Below, piece after piece: positions 10,857 through 20,351 of a DNA stretch of 62,000 nt. A model generated the notes under the pieces. The model saw only the letters and a program-made list of their open reading frames with translations. It was not told where the DNA came from and searched no databases. Made by a program: the position numbers and the translations under genes. Positions within the stretch are counted from its first letter, which is position 1; the number at the start of each line of letters is the position of its first letter. Origin of the DNA: Mesostigma viride (taxonomy: Eukaryota > Streptophyta > Mesostigmatophyceae > Mesostigmatales > Mesostigmataceae); the NCBI GenBank assembly GCA_009746045.1, contig RPFO01000041.1:7726613-7788612 (forward strand), in the 5' to 3' direction.

Positions 10857-12311
10857 CTAGGGGAGCTGGCGGGCGTGCCTCCCACGGGCTTGCACACGCG
10901 GGCGCTTCCCCACAGGGGGGGGCTCGTTGTCCTCTATGACCTGGGCCCACTTGGCCTTGTCCATCATCTTCGTCCAGATCACGGAGAGGCCTAGGCCCCC
11001 CATGTCCTCTACTAGCTGTTCTTTGAAGGTGCGGGCCTTGCGGCGTCTAACATGACTGGGCTCGGCCCACGTCAGGAGGTGCCGGCCAGGCTGAGCTGGT
11101 CGCAGACCTGCGGGGGGGCCACGGGAGGTGTCTACCTGGTTGGTGCGAGCTAAGTGCCCTACTAGCTGCAGGCGCCGCTGCTTAATTAATGGTGCTGGTG
11201 ATATATGGCATGCCCTGGTACAGGTCCGCTCATGACATGAGCAGCATATCCTACTCTGAAAACTGGAACGCAGCATGCTGGTGACCGCGCCGTCCGGCCA
11301 GCTTGCGGGCCAGGTCGGCGGTGAGGGTCCACGTCTCGGCCCCATACGTGAGAACAGGAAGGACGAGGACCTTGAACAGGTCCTGTTTCTCGATCTTGCC
11401 CAGGGGCTTGCGCCACAGGGCCCGGTACTGGCGTAAAGCGTGCCAGGCGAGGGAGATGCGATGGTCCACATCAACCTCGCAGCTGGGGAGCAGGCTGCCC
11501 AGCAGCTTGACGCGGTCCCGATACAGGACTCGAGAGCCGTCGAGGAGATAGAGGGGTGGGCGCGGTGACTGAGTGGGTGAGCCCAACCGCCAGGGCCTCT
11601 GTCTTCTTGCTGACCTCAAGCCCCACTGCACGGGCCTCGAGAGCCAGGCAGTCAAGCCAATGATGTCTGCACGTGCTCAGTGTCCTCGAAGAGGGTGGTG
11701 TCGTCTGCGTAGATGATGTCCGCCAGCCCAATCTCCGTGTCACTCCGCCCCGCCATGCCAGAAACGGTTGGCAACCTGCACCCCTGGTTCCCTACCCACG
11801 CTGCGGGCAAACAGCTTGCGCGCCTGAATCATTACATATTCGACCACAATAATAAACAGGTAGGGCGACAGCACGCAGCCCTGCCACACACCCTTCTGTA
11901 AAAAAGGGCATGGGGGCGTGGTCCCGTAAGAAGTGCGCACCGAAGTGGTGGACCCTTCATACAGGTTGCGGATGACAGCAATAAGGGGGCGGGGGATCCG
12001 GAACAACTCGAGGATGTCCCAAAGCGCAGGCCAGAAAACCGAATCGAAGGCTTTGATGAAGTCCACCAGCACAAGGTGCAGAGGGGACTCACCAGGCTGA
12101 AGGCGTTGCAGTTCCTCCACCAGTCGGCGAGTAGCGAAGAGCGCCTGTACTGTGTTGCGACCTGAACGGAAGCCGTGCTGAGTCTCGCTGAGGTGACCGT
12201 CCAGGGCCGTGCACAGGCGGTTCAGGATGAGCCGCATAAGAAGCTTGAGGGGGGCACTTTGAATGCACACCCCTCTGTAGTTGCCGGGGTCGGCAGGCGA
12301 CCCCTTGTTCT
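10857..12311 (-). pseudogene. LINE ORF2: reverse transcriptase and C-terminus
   Basis: Reading down the minus strand from 12311: a YKNKGSP-like start, NYRGVCIQSAPLKLLMRLIL, HGFRSGRNTVQALFA, LVDFIKAFDSVFWPALW (motif A), GVWQGCVLSPYLF (motif B), IIYADDTTLFED (catalytic YADD, about 11680-11715), then TYGAETWTLT and RRLQLVGHLARTNQVDTS (C-terminal region). This is a non-LTR RT of an APE-endonuclease LINE. The longest intact frame is 11740-12270; at least three frame changes follow. It is the continuation of 20352-25187; the Copia-like element at 12317-20346 sits between the two parts. The remnant of the same family at 38420-39866 is useful for comparison. Confidence 0.88.
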
Positions 12312-12316
12312 TGTAC

Positions 12317-13012
12317 AGTTAACGCCAAGCGCATTGGCGTGATCCTGATTTGGCATATCTCTGCGATTCCAGCGGCACCGGAACGAGTTCATTCCGACAA
12401 GTATCAAGAAAGTTATGGCGTTCCGACTTCCCGGTCGCGCGCGAGCGCGAGCCGGCTGTTCTTCTAAGTCGGACGTGAATATTTGCCGACGACATATGGG
12501 GTCGACAGTAATTCCTGGGCTGACAGGAATTAGGTGCTGTACCTACGACGGTATTGGATTAATACGTCGTACGCAGGAAATAGGAACCTTAACCTGTGGT
12601 CTGTTGGTACCGCAGGCTTAGTCCTGGACTTCTAGGTGCAGATGCAATAATCACTGTGGTGACTGTACTCTGTGGTCACTGTGCCTGTATGGCAGACCTA
12701 CTGTATAGGAGCTGGGCGCTGTACAGGTAGTGAATACTGTACCGGGGTGTTATTACTGAGCAGGCCTCCTAGGCTGCTCAGGACTAGCAAGCACAGTGCA
12801 CAAGTATATAAACAATAGGCCAGTGCCAAATGGGCATCTCTTGCGAGCCCGCCTCACGTGTTGTGCCTTGACTTGGCAAGCTCGTGTGCAAGCCTCAAGT
12901 GTTGAGCGCTGTAAACATTATCCGATTTAACAAAGCTCCGTTTCCAACCATATTCACACATTGCTGCATTGCAACCATATCCTTCACATTGCGTGTGCGA
13001 AGAACGTTAACT
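12317..13012 (+). repeat. 5' LTR of the Copia-like element
   Basis: Begins AGTTAACG and ends CGTTAACT, so the ends are inverted but are not the usual TG...CA. Contains a TATATAAA box (12805-12812). A 68-codon open frame inside is identical in both LTRs simply because the LTRs are identical. Confidence 0.92.
12805..12812 (+). promoter_or_regulatory. TATA box in LTR
   Basis: TATATAAA about 200 bp before the LTR end, the expected region for the U3/R boundary of an LTR promoter. The copy in the 3' LTR is at 20139-20146. Confidence 0.55.
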
Positions 13013-13105
13013 CAAATTACAACCAGTCTCAGCGGAACGGCCAGGAGGGTCGTTGCCGGTTGCGGTGTGCAGCTTTGACGACGAGAGGAGCTCGTCTGGT
13101 GGTGA

Positions 13106-14024
13106 ATGGTGCAGGAGGAACAACGGCAGCAGGATTTCCGGTTTCGGCAGTCTGCTGGGGGTTCGATTTCTCCTGAATTACGCCGTGTCGTTCGGGATCT
13201 ATCTTTGTTGCTTGCAGATCGTCCGCCTGTAAATCGCAGCTTCGTGCAATTCGTCGACGACCAGGTCGAAGATTGGGAGCGAATTCTGCGACACGTACAA
13301 ACCATCGTCATTCCGGAGCACCGGAGCATCGACGACCTTGAGCAGGAGCTTCACGGGTTGGTCGGCATCCAGACGGTGATTACTGCAGTAGCAGAGCGAG
13401 TGCGGACGGAGTTGGCAGCAAGGCGAGGCGAGGTTGCGGAGGCAGCTGGCGCAGGGCGACACGAGTTTGTGCCGACAGTAGCGGGCGCGGGAGTACCACG
13501 TGCTTTCGCAGGCGGCATCGGCGACGAGGGTGTTGCAGCGGGTCCAGTTAGGCGTGAACGACGCGGAGCGGAGCATCACAGGCGGCTTGCAGAGGTCGGG
13601 GCGACAGCGGAAGCCATCGCCGGAGGACGCGCGCACAAGAGTCGGCAGGTTTCCAGAGCGAGTAAGAGTTCCTTTTCAGGAACTGCCCCCGCCCCTTCGC
13701 GTTCGTGTGACGCGTTGGGAGGAGTTTGCACCTCTTAGGTACGAGAGTGACCTTGAGGTAGGAGCAGGGGGTGTCGCTGGGCTAGGCGACGAGGCACTCG
13801 GCGACCACGAGGTGCCAACGTACAATCCGCGAGGTGCCAACGACGGGTTGTCACCTGTCTACTTTACCAACGGTGACGATTCAGTCATCGCGGGCCGACA
13901 GCGGGTCGACGACGGCGCAGCAGGTAGCAGGGTACCAGAGCTGATTGTGGTGAGCGACAGCGACGACGACAGCGACAAGGAGAACCAGGACGCGCCTGGG
14001 GCCAGCCGTGGTGGTCTTGCCTGA
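13106..14024 (+). CDS. Extra 5' ORF of Copia-like element, frameshifted
   Basis: An ORF of about 300 codons upstream of gag, read from an ATG at 13106 to a TGA at 14022-14024. There is one frame change near 13490-13500, where the first frame's sense gives way to the frame that stays open to the end. The N-terminal half (13160-13440) is rich in charged and Leu/Val residues (RRVVRDLSLLL, DWERILRHVQTIVI) and may form coiled coil. The C-terminus reads ELIVVSDSDDDSDKEN (13938-13985), a hydrophobic core followed by acids and serines as in SUMO-interacting motifs. I do not recognise the family. It lacks a zinc knuckle or protease motif, so it is not a second gag by sequence. The frame change could be an error, a mutation or programmed. 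Confidence 0.55.
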
Positions 14025-14126
14025 GTGGTAACACTTGGCACTTTCCTTTCTTGTTCAGTAGCTTATATTGCTTTAATTGCTGCTTGGCCACTTGGCTGGC
14101 TGTAGCAGATCTGAACAGAGGCCATC

Positions 14127-15312
14127 ATGGAGGATGGAGCTATCAACCAACAAGCGGGCTTTATGGGCTTCGGACGGCGCGGCGCTGGGCTGGATGGACG
14201 AGATGGACGCGATGGACGCGGTGGACGCGATGGACGCGGGGACGGCCAGGCGCTGGGAGACCAGGCTGAGGTGCCAGATAATCAGAGCCAAGGATCGCAG
14301 GGCGGGCAGCACGCGCCAGCCGCAGATCAAGCGGCGCCTAAGCGACCAACCGTTGCTGAGGGGTACGCGGTGCTAGGCCAGTTTCAGTCCATCAAGGACA
14401 ATTGGCAGCCCCGGGATGCTGAGAGGATGTTAGAGGACATGAACTTGTACACGGAGATATACAACGGTGACAAGCTTCGCATCCTGGCGTCTAGTGCCTA
14501 CATACGGCAGTCGGCGAGGCGGCTGTTCAAGTTTGTTCGGGAGCGACACGCGGCGGGGGACACCTGGGCGGCGTTTATGACGCGACTCAGGTGTTCCTGA
14601 GTGACAAGAGGACCATAGATGGGTCCCACCTGAAGCAAGAATACCTGGACTACAAGCCCATCAAGGGGCAACTAGTGGTCCACGCCTTTGAAGACTTCGT
14701 CAAGCTGAGGGAGGACGCCATGGCCAAGGGCTTCTTCGTCGCAGATCGGATGGCCATGGGCGACTTTCTCAAGTCGCTGCAACTGGATCCGGTCACCATG
14801 GATAATGTGACCATCCACATGCGACAGGTCCATGGCTGGGCAGCCATGACGGATCAGTTGTATGAGTGTTTCAGCGGCAAGTACGTGGGGGTAAGCGCCC
14901 TCGTCAGAATGATGAGGAGGCCACTGAACCCACGGTTAAGTCCATGAGGGGATCGGGCCACGGGGGCCCAGCGTCCTCGAGAGGGCCTGAGACCTCTTCA
15001 AGGGGTCGAGGAAGGTCCAGGAGGGGGCGTGACAGAAGGGCTGGACGGGGGACCCCGCCGAAGTCGGGACATCCACAGTCCCAGTTTGACTTCAAGAGGG
15101 TGGGTGGTCCTCCCAAGGCTGGGCCCAGCAGTGGGACCTCACGGGACATCAGTCAGGTGGAATGTTATTTCTGCCAGGGGAAGGGTCACTTCAGGAATGA
15201 GTGTCCCTCGTACCTGAGGCAGGAAGGTCAGAGCAAGCCAGCTCAGGGTGGCAGCAAGGACAAGGCTGGTCCATCCCAGGACAAGGGCAAGGGCAAGGCT
15301 GCTGATCATTGA
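14127..15312 (+). CDS. Gag with CCHC zinc knuckle, two frame changes
   Basis: Starts at MEDGAINQQAGF with a GRD/GRG repeat (14184-14245) likely to bind RNA. A capsid-like helical region follows (AERMLEDMNLYTEIY, SAYIRQSARRLFKFV, then DKRTIDGSHLKQEYLDYKPI and FVADRMAMGDFLKSLQLD). Then come an Arg/Gly-rich stretch and the zinc knuckle CYFCQGKGHFRNEC (15163-15204, C-x2-C-x4-H-x4-C). Frame changes fall near 14590 and near 14885, the second beside a run of five Gs, which suggests sequence error or a small indel. The last segment ends at a TGA (15310-15312) and lies in the same frame as pol. Confidence 0.82.
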
Positions 15313-15363
15313 TATGAGCCTGCACACATCCCTGAACCCTGGAGGGTGCCCCCAGGGGTGTGT
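15310..15363 (+). promoter_or_regulatory. UGA stop plus stem-loop between gag and pol
   Basis: The gag stop TGA (15310-15312) is followed in the same frame by pol with no stop and no nearby ATG. Eleven bases later an 11-bp stem forms (15324-15334 with 15353-15363, one G-U pair), with an inner ACCC/GGGT hairpin. This is the layout of a stop-codon readthrough signal. The function is inferred. Confidence 0.6.
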
Positions 15364-18300
15364 AATGAAGCTGCTAGTGACAGCAGTGAGGGGCAGCCCC
15401 ATGCTCTAGTGAAAGAGCCTATTGGACACGATGGGGCAAGCTTGGTTACCACAGAGAGTATGCCAGCTGTAGCTGCAGTGGTTACTCGCCAACGTGCCCG
15501 CCATGGCGGTGCTGAGCCTGAGGTAGGACCTGGTGATGTGGACCCAGGTGGATCTCAGAAGCATTCTGACCGTGCAGGACTGGCACAGGATGGTCAGGAT
15601 GAGGATAGGGCTGGAGACAGTCTGACAGGCACGACCCTGGTGCCTCCTGTACATAAGGGATCTGTACATACCTTGAGTGCTAATAATGACAATAAAAGGT
15701 TTTCTCTCTTGTATGACATTGCCTCAAGGTTGCATACCATGTTTGGCCATGCAGCTCAGTCTTTGCAAGTTGCTAGACGGCTGGGAGGAAGTGAGTTGTA
15801 CTCCATCTGCCAACAGGTTGCTCAAGCTTGCAAGTGCAGGCTAGTTGCTAGAAAGCCCAAGCAGTCTCATGCCAGGACTCCTATTTTGCAGCCAGGCCAT
15901 GTGCAGGTAGATATTCAGAGAATCAGGGGTTTGAAGCTGCTGGTGGCAGTGGACAGATATACCAAGTACAAGACCCTAGAGATCCTGCCTGACATGGAGA
16001 AGCCTACATTGATTGCTGCTCTGAAGTTGACAAGGAGCAGGTACCCTGGGTTGGAGTTGTTGCAGTGTGACATTCAGTTTGAGTGCTGTGAGAACCTGCC
16101 AGAGTTTCCAGAGTTGCTGATTACACCCAGGGAGAGCCACGGCCAGCAAGGGGTGGTGGAGAGAGCCATCCAAGAGATCAAGACTGTGCTGCTGGTGGAG
16201 AGGATTCCAAGGACGTCATCTGCCATTGTGACATCTGCATGGCTACGTTCTGTGGAGGACAGGCTGAACCTGAGGACTCCCATGTTCTTTGGTGACATTG
16301 CCATCAATCCTCTTATGCTGCATACCAGGATGCTGCCAGCTGATGCTGAGCAGGCATGGAAGGAGAAGCTAGAGGCCAAGTTCCTCAAGCTGAGGCAGAA
16401 AGACAAGGGCTGGAGTGTCCTAGAACCTAACGTTGGACAACAGGTTGTTGTGTGGAAGGAACCAAGCTTTCCAGGGAAACGTGGCAGCTGGCATGATGGG
16501 GTGGTGACCCGAGTAGAAGCCGCTGGCCATAAGTGCTGGGTGGCCATTGATGGCTCCCAAGCAGTGCACCGTCTGTCCTGGTCAAAGATCCGTCCCCGGG
16601 GAGGTAATCAAGGAGACCTCTTCCAGGTGCCCGCTGGTGTACAAGGCGGGGGTGACGTGGAGCTTCCTGATCAGGGTGCTACAGCTGTATCGAGCCCTCA
16701 GGGTGACCCTGGCCCGGCCCCTGGGGTACCTTCACATACGGTGGTTGGGCAAGCAGGCGGACAGGCTGCACCTCCGGAACGGCCCGACACCAGGCCTAGG
16801 GGTGTGCGTCTATCAGATATTGTACAGGCTTTGCAAAGAGCCAAGAAGGAGCCTAAGGTGTCCAAGCTTGTCCAGTTGGATGAACCTGAGGTAGCTGCCA
16901 TGGAGATAGATACCAATGCACAGGTTTCTGTCATGGGACCTCAGCATACAGGAGAACTGCTGGTCGGAGAACCAAGTTGCCCCTGGGTGTCTGATTTCAG
17001 TGGTAGGACGCATCTAAGGGTGTTGGGAGAGGTTACTGCCCCTGTCATGGGTGTGGATGTGACCTTCCTTGTCCTAGAGGACTATGATGGCCCTGTGATT
17101 TTGGGTCAGAATTTTCTGGGCAATCCTGGGATTTCTATCAGAGCTACAGCTCTGAGAAGAGATGGCTGGGGGATGATTCCCCTAGAAAATTTCAGGACAA
17201 CATTTCCAGTCAGGTGCAGGGCCAAGCCGGTCAAGGGTGTAAAATGGGATGAAGGGGAGGTGCCCCCAGCGGCCAGTTTGGTGATTCCAGCTGTGTTGCA
17301 CCCCAGCAGTATTGGCATAACTCACAGGAGCCTTGCTGCACACTCTCCTTTGACATATGACCAGCTGGTCCAAGAGATGAGCTCGCCTACTTTGTTTGAG
17401 GCTTGGAAGCTCGCCTTCTCCAAGGCATTGGAGGAGTGGTTGCAGTTTGAGTGTGCTGCACCAACAGACAGACGTCCCCCAGCATCAAGGAAGCTTGCTT
17501 TGAGATTTGTGCTGAAGAGGAAGGTTGTGGATGAGGTATCAGTGCCCCATGTCAGGCCTGTCCTGAATGAGTATCACGGCACGGGGAGTCTGCCAGGAGA
17601 GGAGCTATACACGCCAGGGATGCTACACGACACATGGAGAATTTTGCTATGTCTCTACGTGGGGTTGCTGAACAGGGGAGCAGCTATGTCATCAGTGCTG
17701 CTGGACTTCAAGAGGGCATTTTTAAAATCTGATCCAGAAGTGGCCAGGAGGGTGTGGAAGCAGGATGAGCCTTACTGTGTTGAGGTGCCTGCCATCTGGA
17801 AGCTGGAGCTGCATCAACAATTCCTGGTTATTCTGAAGGGCCTGGAAGGACTCAGGTCGAGCCCAATCATCTGGAGACTCACGCTGCAGGAAGCTCTGAT
17901 CAGTGAGTGTGGCTTGAGAGTGTCTTCAGTTGATCCCTGTTTGCTGCTGGCCCAATGGGAGGGTCTGCCAGTGTATGCTAGTTTGCATGGAGATGATCTG
18001 CATTTGCTAGCCCCCACGACCTGGCTGAAGAAGTTTATTCCTGTCATCAGTGGCAAGTTTTCACTGGGCAAGGAGCTGTGGCAGGAGCCCAACAAGCCTG
18101 TAGTGTTCTGTGGAATGCAGGCTACCCTGTTCAGGAGGGACGGGGAGTGGAGTATCAGGCTTCAGGCTGGAGGAGATTATAAACAGACCATTGTGAAGGC
18201 CTTGCCAGAGAAGATCACCCAGGCTGCAGGACCTGAGTTGAGAGGCATGTGGGCCTGGTTTGCCAGCATCTGTGGTCCGTCTTTGATGGTCCATAGCAGA

Positions 18301-18903
18301 ATGCCTGATGAGGTGCTTGAGGATGAGAAGCCTCGAGTCATAGCCCGGTTGGTGGAGAGTACCCCTGATCTGATTTTGTCTGGGATTGACTTTACCCAGC
18401 CTATCACCTTGGAGATCTTTGTTGACAGTTCCATGGATGCTCGCCAGGTTACCAAGGTCAGGGGGAGATCTGCTGCTCTGTTTGCTTTTTATCAGAGCAG
18501 GGCAAGTTTGTTCAGCTGGTACAGCAGACTGCAGAAGAGGGTCTGTATCAGTTCAGATGTGGCAGAATGCAGGGCCATATGCGAGGGGATCCAGTCCAGC
18601 CTGTACATAAAGGAGTTAATGCTGGAGCTGGCTTCAGTTACCCCTTGGACCTTGCAGATGGAGACGTTGTTGCTAACAGACAGCATGGGTATGGTCCAGT
18701 TTGTTCACAAGCAGCTGGCCAGGAGCCGGGACCTGGATTATTTGTTGCTGAAGGAGTTGGCCAGTTTGGTTGACTTGAAGCATATCCCTGGCGAGGAGAA
18801 CCCTGCTGATGCATTGACAAAGCTGCCACACAAGGCCCCAGCCCAGTACAATGTACTGAGGAAGCTCATGAATGCTGACTGTCAAGTCGGTCTATCTGTC
18901 TAA
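15313..18903 (+). CDS. Pol: integrase, protease-like, RT, RNase H
   Basis: Open from the codon after the gag TGA to TAA at 18903; numbering below takes 15346 as residue 1. Integrase: HTMFGH (about 129) and ICQQVAQACKC form a zinc region, then D189 (VQVDIQ), D242 (CDIQFE) and E272 (GVVERA). The D-x29-E spacing is shorter than the usual 35. Protease-like: D522-T-N-A, then FSGRTHLRVLGEV and VILGQNFL (about 585). RT: LDFKRAFLKSD (about 787) and SLHGDDL (881-884, replacing the usual YVDD). RNase H: VDSS (1027), AEC (1073), TDS (1112), NPADALTK (1154). In classical Copia elements the protease precedes the integrase; here it lies after it. The frame is uninterrupted, which suggests recent activity. 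An ATG start inside (about 15460) is possible if readthrough is not used. Confidence 0.92.
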   Translation, partial: YEPAHIPEPWRVPPGVCNEAASDSSEGQPHALVKEPIGHDGASLVTTESMPAVAAVVTRQRARHGGAEPEVGPGDVDPGGSQKHSDRAGLAQDGQDEDRAGDSLTGTTLVPPVHKGSVHTLSANNDNKRFSLLYDIASRLHTMFGHAAQSLQVARRLGGSELYSICQQVAQACKCRLVARKPKQSHARTPILQPGHVQVDIQRIRGLKLLVAVDRYTKYKTLEILPDMEKPTLIAALKLTRSRYPGLELLQCDIQFECCENLPEFPELLITPRESHGQQGVVERAIQEIKTVLLVERIPRTSSAIVTSAWLRSVEDRLNLRTPMFFGDIAINPLMLHTRMLPADAEQAWKEKLEAKFLKLRQKDKGWSVLEPNVGQQVVVWKEPSFPGKRGSWHDGVVTRVEAAGHKCWVAIDGSQAVHRLSWSKIRPRGGNQGDLFQVPAGVQGGGDVELPDQGATAVSSPQGDPGPAPGVPSHTVVGQAGGQAAPPERPDTRPRGVRLSDIVQALQRAKKEPKVSKLVQLDEPEVAAMEIDTNAQVSVMGPQHTGELLVGEPSCPWVSDFSGRTHLRVLGEVTAPVMGVDVTFLVLEDYDGPVILGQNFLGNPGISIRATALRRDGWGMIPLENFRTTFPVRCRAKPVKGVKWDEGEVPPAASLVIPAVLHPSSIGITHRSLAAHSPLTYDQLVQEMSSPTLFEAWKLAFSKALEEWLQFECAAPTDRRPPASRKLALRFVLKRKVVDEVSVPHVRPVLNEYHGTGSLPGEELYTPGMLHDTWRILLCLYVGLLNRGAAMSSVLLDFKRAFLKSDPEVARRVWKQDEPYCVEVPAIWKLELHQQFLVILKGLEGLRSSPIIWRLTLQEALISECGLRVSSVDPCLLLAQWEGLPVYASLHGDDLHLLAPTTWLKKFIPVISGKFSLGKELWQEPNKPVVFCGMQATLFRRDGEWSIRLQAGGDYKQTIVKALPEKITQAAGPELRGMWAWFASICGPSLMVHSRMPDEVLEDEKPRVIARLVESTPDLILSGIDFTQPITLEIFVDSSMDARQVTKVRGRSAALFAFYQSRASLFSWYSRLQKRVCISSDVAECRAICEGIQSSLYIKELMLELASVTPWTLQMETLLLTDSMGMVQFVHKQLARSRDLDYLLLKELASLVDLKHIPGEENPADALTKLPHKAPAQYNVLRKLMNADCQVGLSV

Positions 18904-19649
18904 AAGCTGAGAGCTGGGTGCTTAAGTCTCTGGATATCAGGCTGGGAGCTTGATTGTACATAATCCTGAGCACACCTTGAGGGGTGAGACATGTCTCTGG
19001 TGTGGGAATGTCTGACATTGTCTCTGATGGAGAGATGTCTATCTGGGGTTTTCATCTCAGTCTGAGGTTTCCCCAGATCTGTGGTTTGTGGGCGGGGTTC
19101 GATTCCCTGGTGCCGTCTTAAGGCGGAGTTTCACGGACTGGCTGACCCATCCACCATGCTGGTGAGGTGGCGACAGGTCCCCTGATTTTCCACGGTTGGA
19201 ACGAGTAGGAGCTTGTGTTTTGCATGTGCTTCGCGTAGATGTTGTGTCTGGTTCGATAAGGGGCAGCAGACCGGCGCCGACTCCCGTCTGGGGGTCAGCA
19301 ATGTTTTCTGATGAGCTGTTGTGGGTGATCTGTGGGGTTTCGCCTAAGGTCCTGAAGGTTGTACATACTTCTCAAGTTCTTAACTGAACACCTATGGGCT
19401 GCCACAGTTGGCCAACCTCTTGTACATGGGTAACACAACGAGCCTCCCGTGAAGGGATAGGGACTCATTGTAATTTGTTTGTGCTCCTGAGCCAGTATGG
19501 GTGCTATGTACATATAATAAGGAATCCAAGCTGACTGTCATGCCCAGCGGGTTGTGACTTGTAGTCTGGGGAGGATATCCAGTACCCATTGTGTGTGTTT
19601 GTATGTAGACTTGTGTGAGCTGCTACAGCTCAAGAAAAGAAAGGATTGG
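18904..19649 (+). other. 3' internal region of Copia-like element, with polypurine tract
   Basis: About 745 bp without a gene. 19632-19645 (AAGAAAAGAAAGGA) is a polypurine tract just before the 3' LTR, as needed for plus-strand priming. At 19093-19109 GGGGTTCGATTCCC resembles the T-arm/B-box of a tRNA with a 5-bp stem, but no complete tRNA cloverleaf was found around it. Confidence 0.7.
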
Positions 19650-20346
19650 AGTTAACGCCAAGCGCATTGGCGTGATCCTGATTCGGCATATCTCTGCGAT
19701 TCCAGCGGCACCGGAACGAGTTCATTCCGACAAGTATCAAGAAAGTTATGGCGTTCCGACTTCCCGGTCGCGCGCGAGCGCGAGCCGGCTGTTCTTCTAA
19801 GTCGGACGTGAATATTTGCCGACGACATATGGGGTCGACAGTAATTCCTGGGCTGACAGGAATTAGGTGCTGTACCTACGACGGTATTGGATTAATACGT
19901 CGTACGCAGGAAATAGGAACCTTAACCTGTGGTCTGTTGGTACCGCAGGCTTAGTCCTGGACTTCTAGGTGCAGATGCAATAATCACTGTGGTGACTGTA
20001 CTCTGTGGTCACTGTGCCTGTATGGCAGACCTACTGTATAGGAGCTGGGCGCTGTACAGGTAGTGAATACTGTACCGGGAGTGTTATTACTGAGCAGGCC
20101 TCCTAGGCTGCTCAGGACTAGCAAGCACAGTGCACAAGTATATAAACAATAGGCCAGTGCCAAATGGGCATCTCTTGCGAGCCCGCCTCACGTGTTGTGC
20201 CTTGACTTGGCAAGCTCGTGTGCAAGCCTCAAGTGTTGAGCGCTGTAAACATTATCCGATTTAACAAAGCTCCGTTTCCAACCATATTCACACATTGCTG
20301 CATTGCAACCATATCCTTCACATTGCGTGTGCGAAGAACGTTAACT
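19650..20346 (+). repeat. 3' LTR of the Copia-like element
   Basis: 697 bp, near identical to 12317-13012. TATATAAA at 20139-20146. Followed by the TGTAC target duplicate at 20347-20351. Confidence 0.92.
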
Positions 20347-20351
20347 TGTAC

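Larger units (their letters stand above)
12317..20346 (+). mobile_element. Copia-like LTR retrotransposon (8.03 kb)
   Basis: Two LTRs of 696 and 697 bp differ by one substitution (near 12350 vs 19683) and one single-base indel (near 12747 vs 20080), so the insertion is young. With LTR ends AGTTAACG...CGTTAACT the flanks give a 5-bp target duplication TGTAC (12312-12316 and 20347-20351). Placing the ends one base inward would give a 7-bp duplication instead. It is inserted in the RT of a minus-strand LINE. The internal order is 5' ORF, gag, integrase, protease-like, RT, RNase H. A purine tract precedes the 3' LTR. I see no TGG-starting tRNA primer site right after the 5' LTR. Confidence 0.93.

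Noticed and set aside
12415-12621. 68-codon ORF identical at 19748-19954
   Set aside because: Identity is explained by the two LTRs being near identical; no motif supports a protein.
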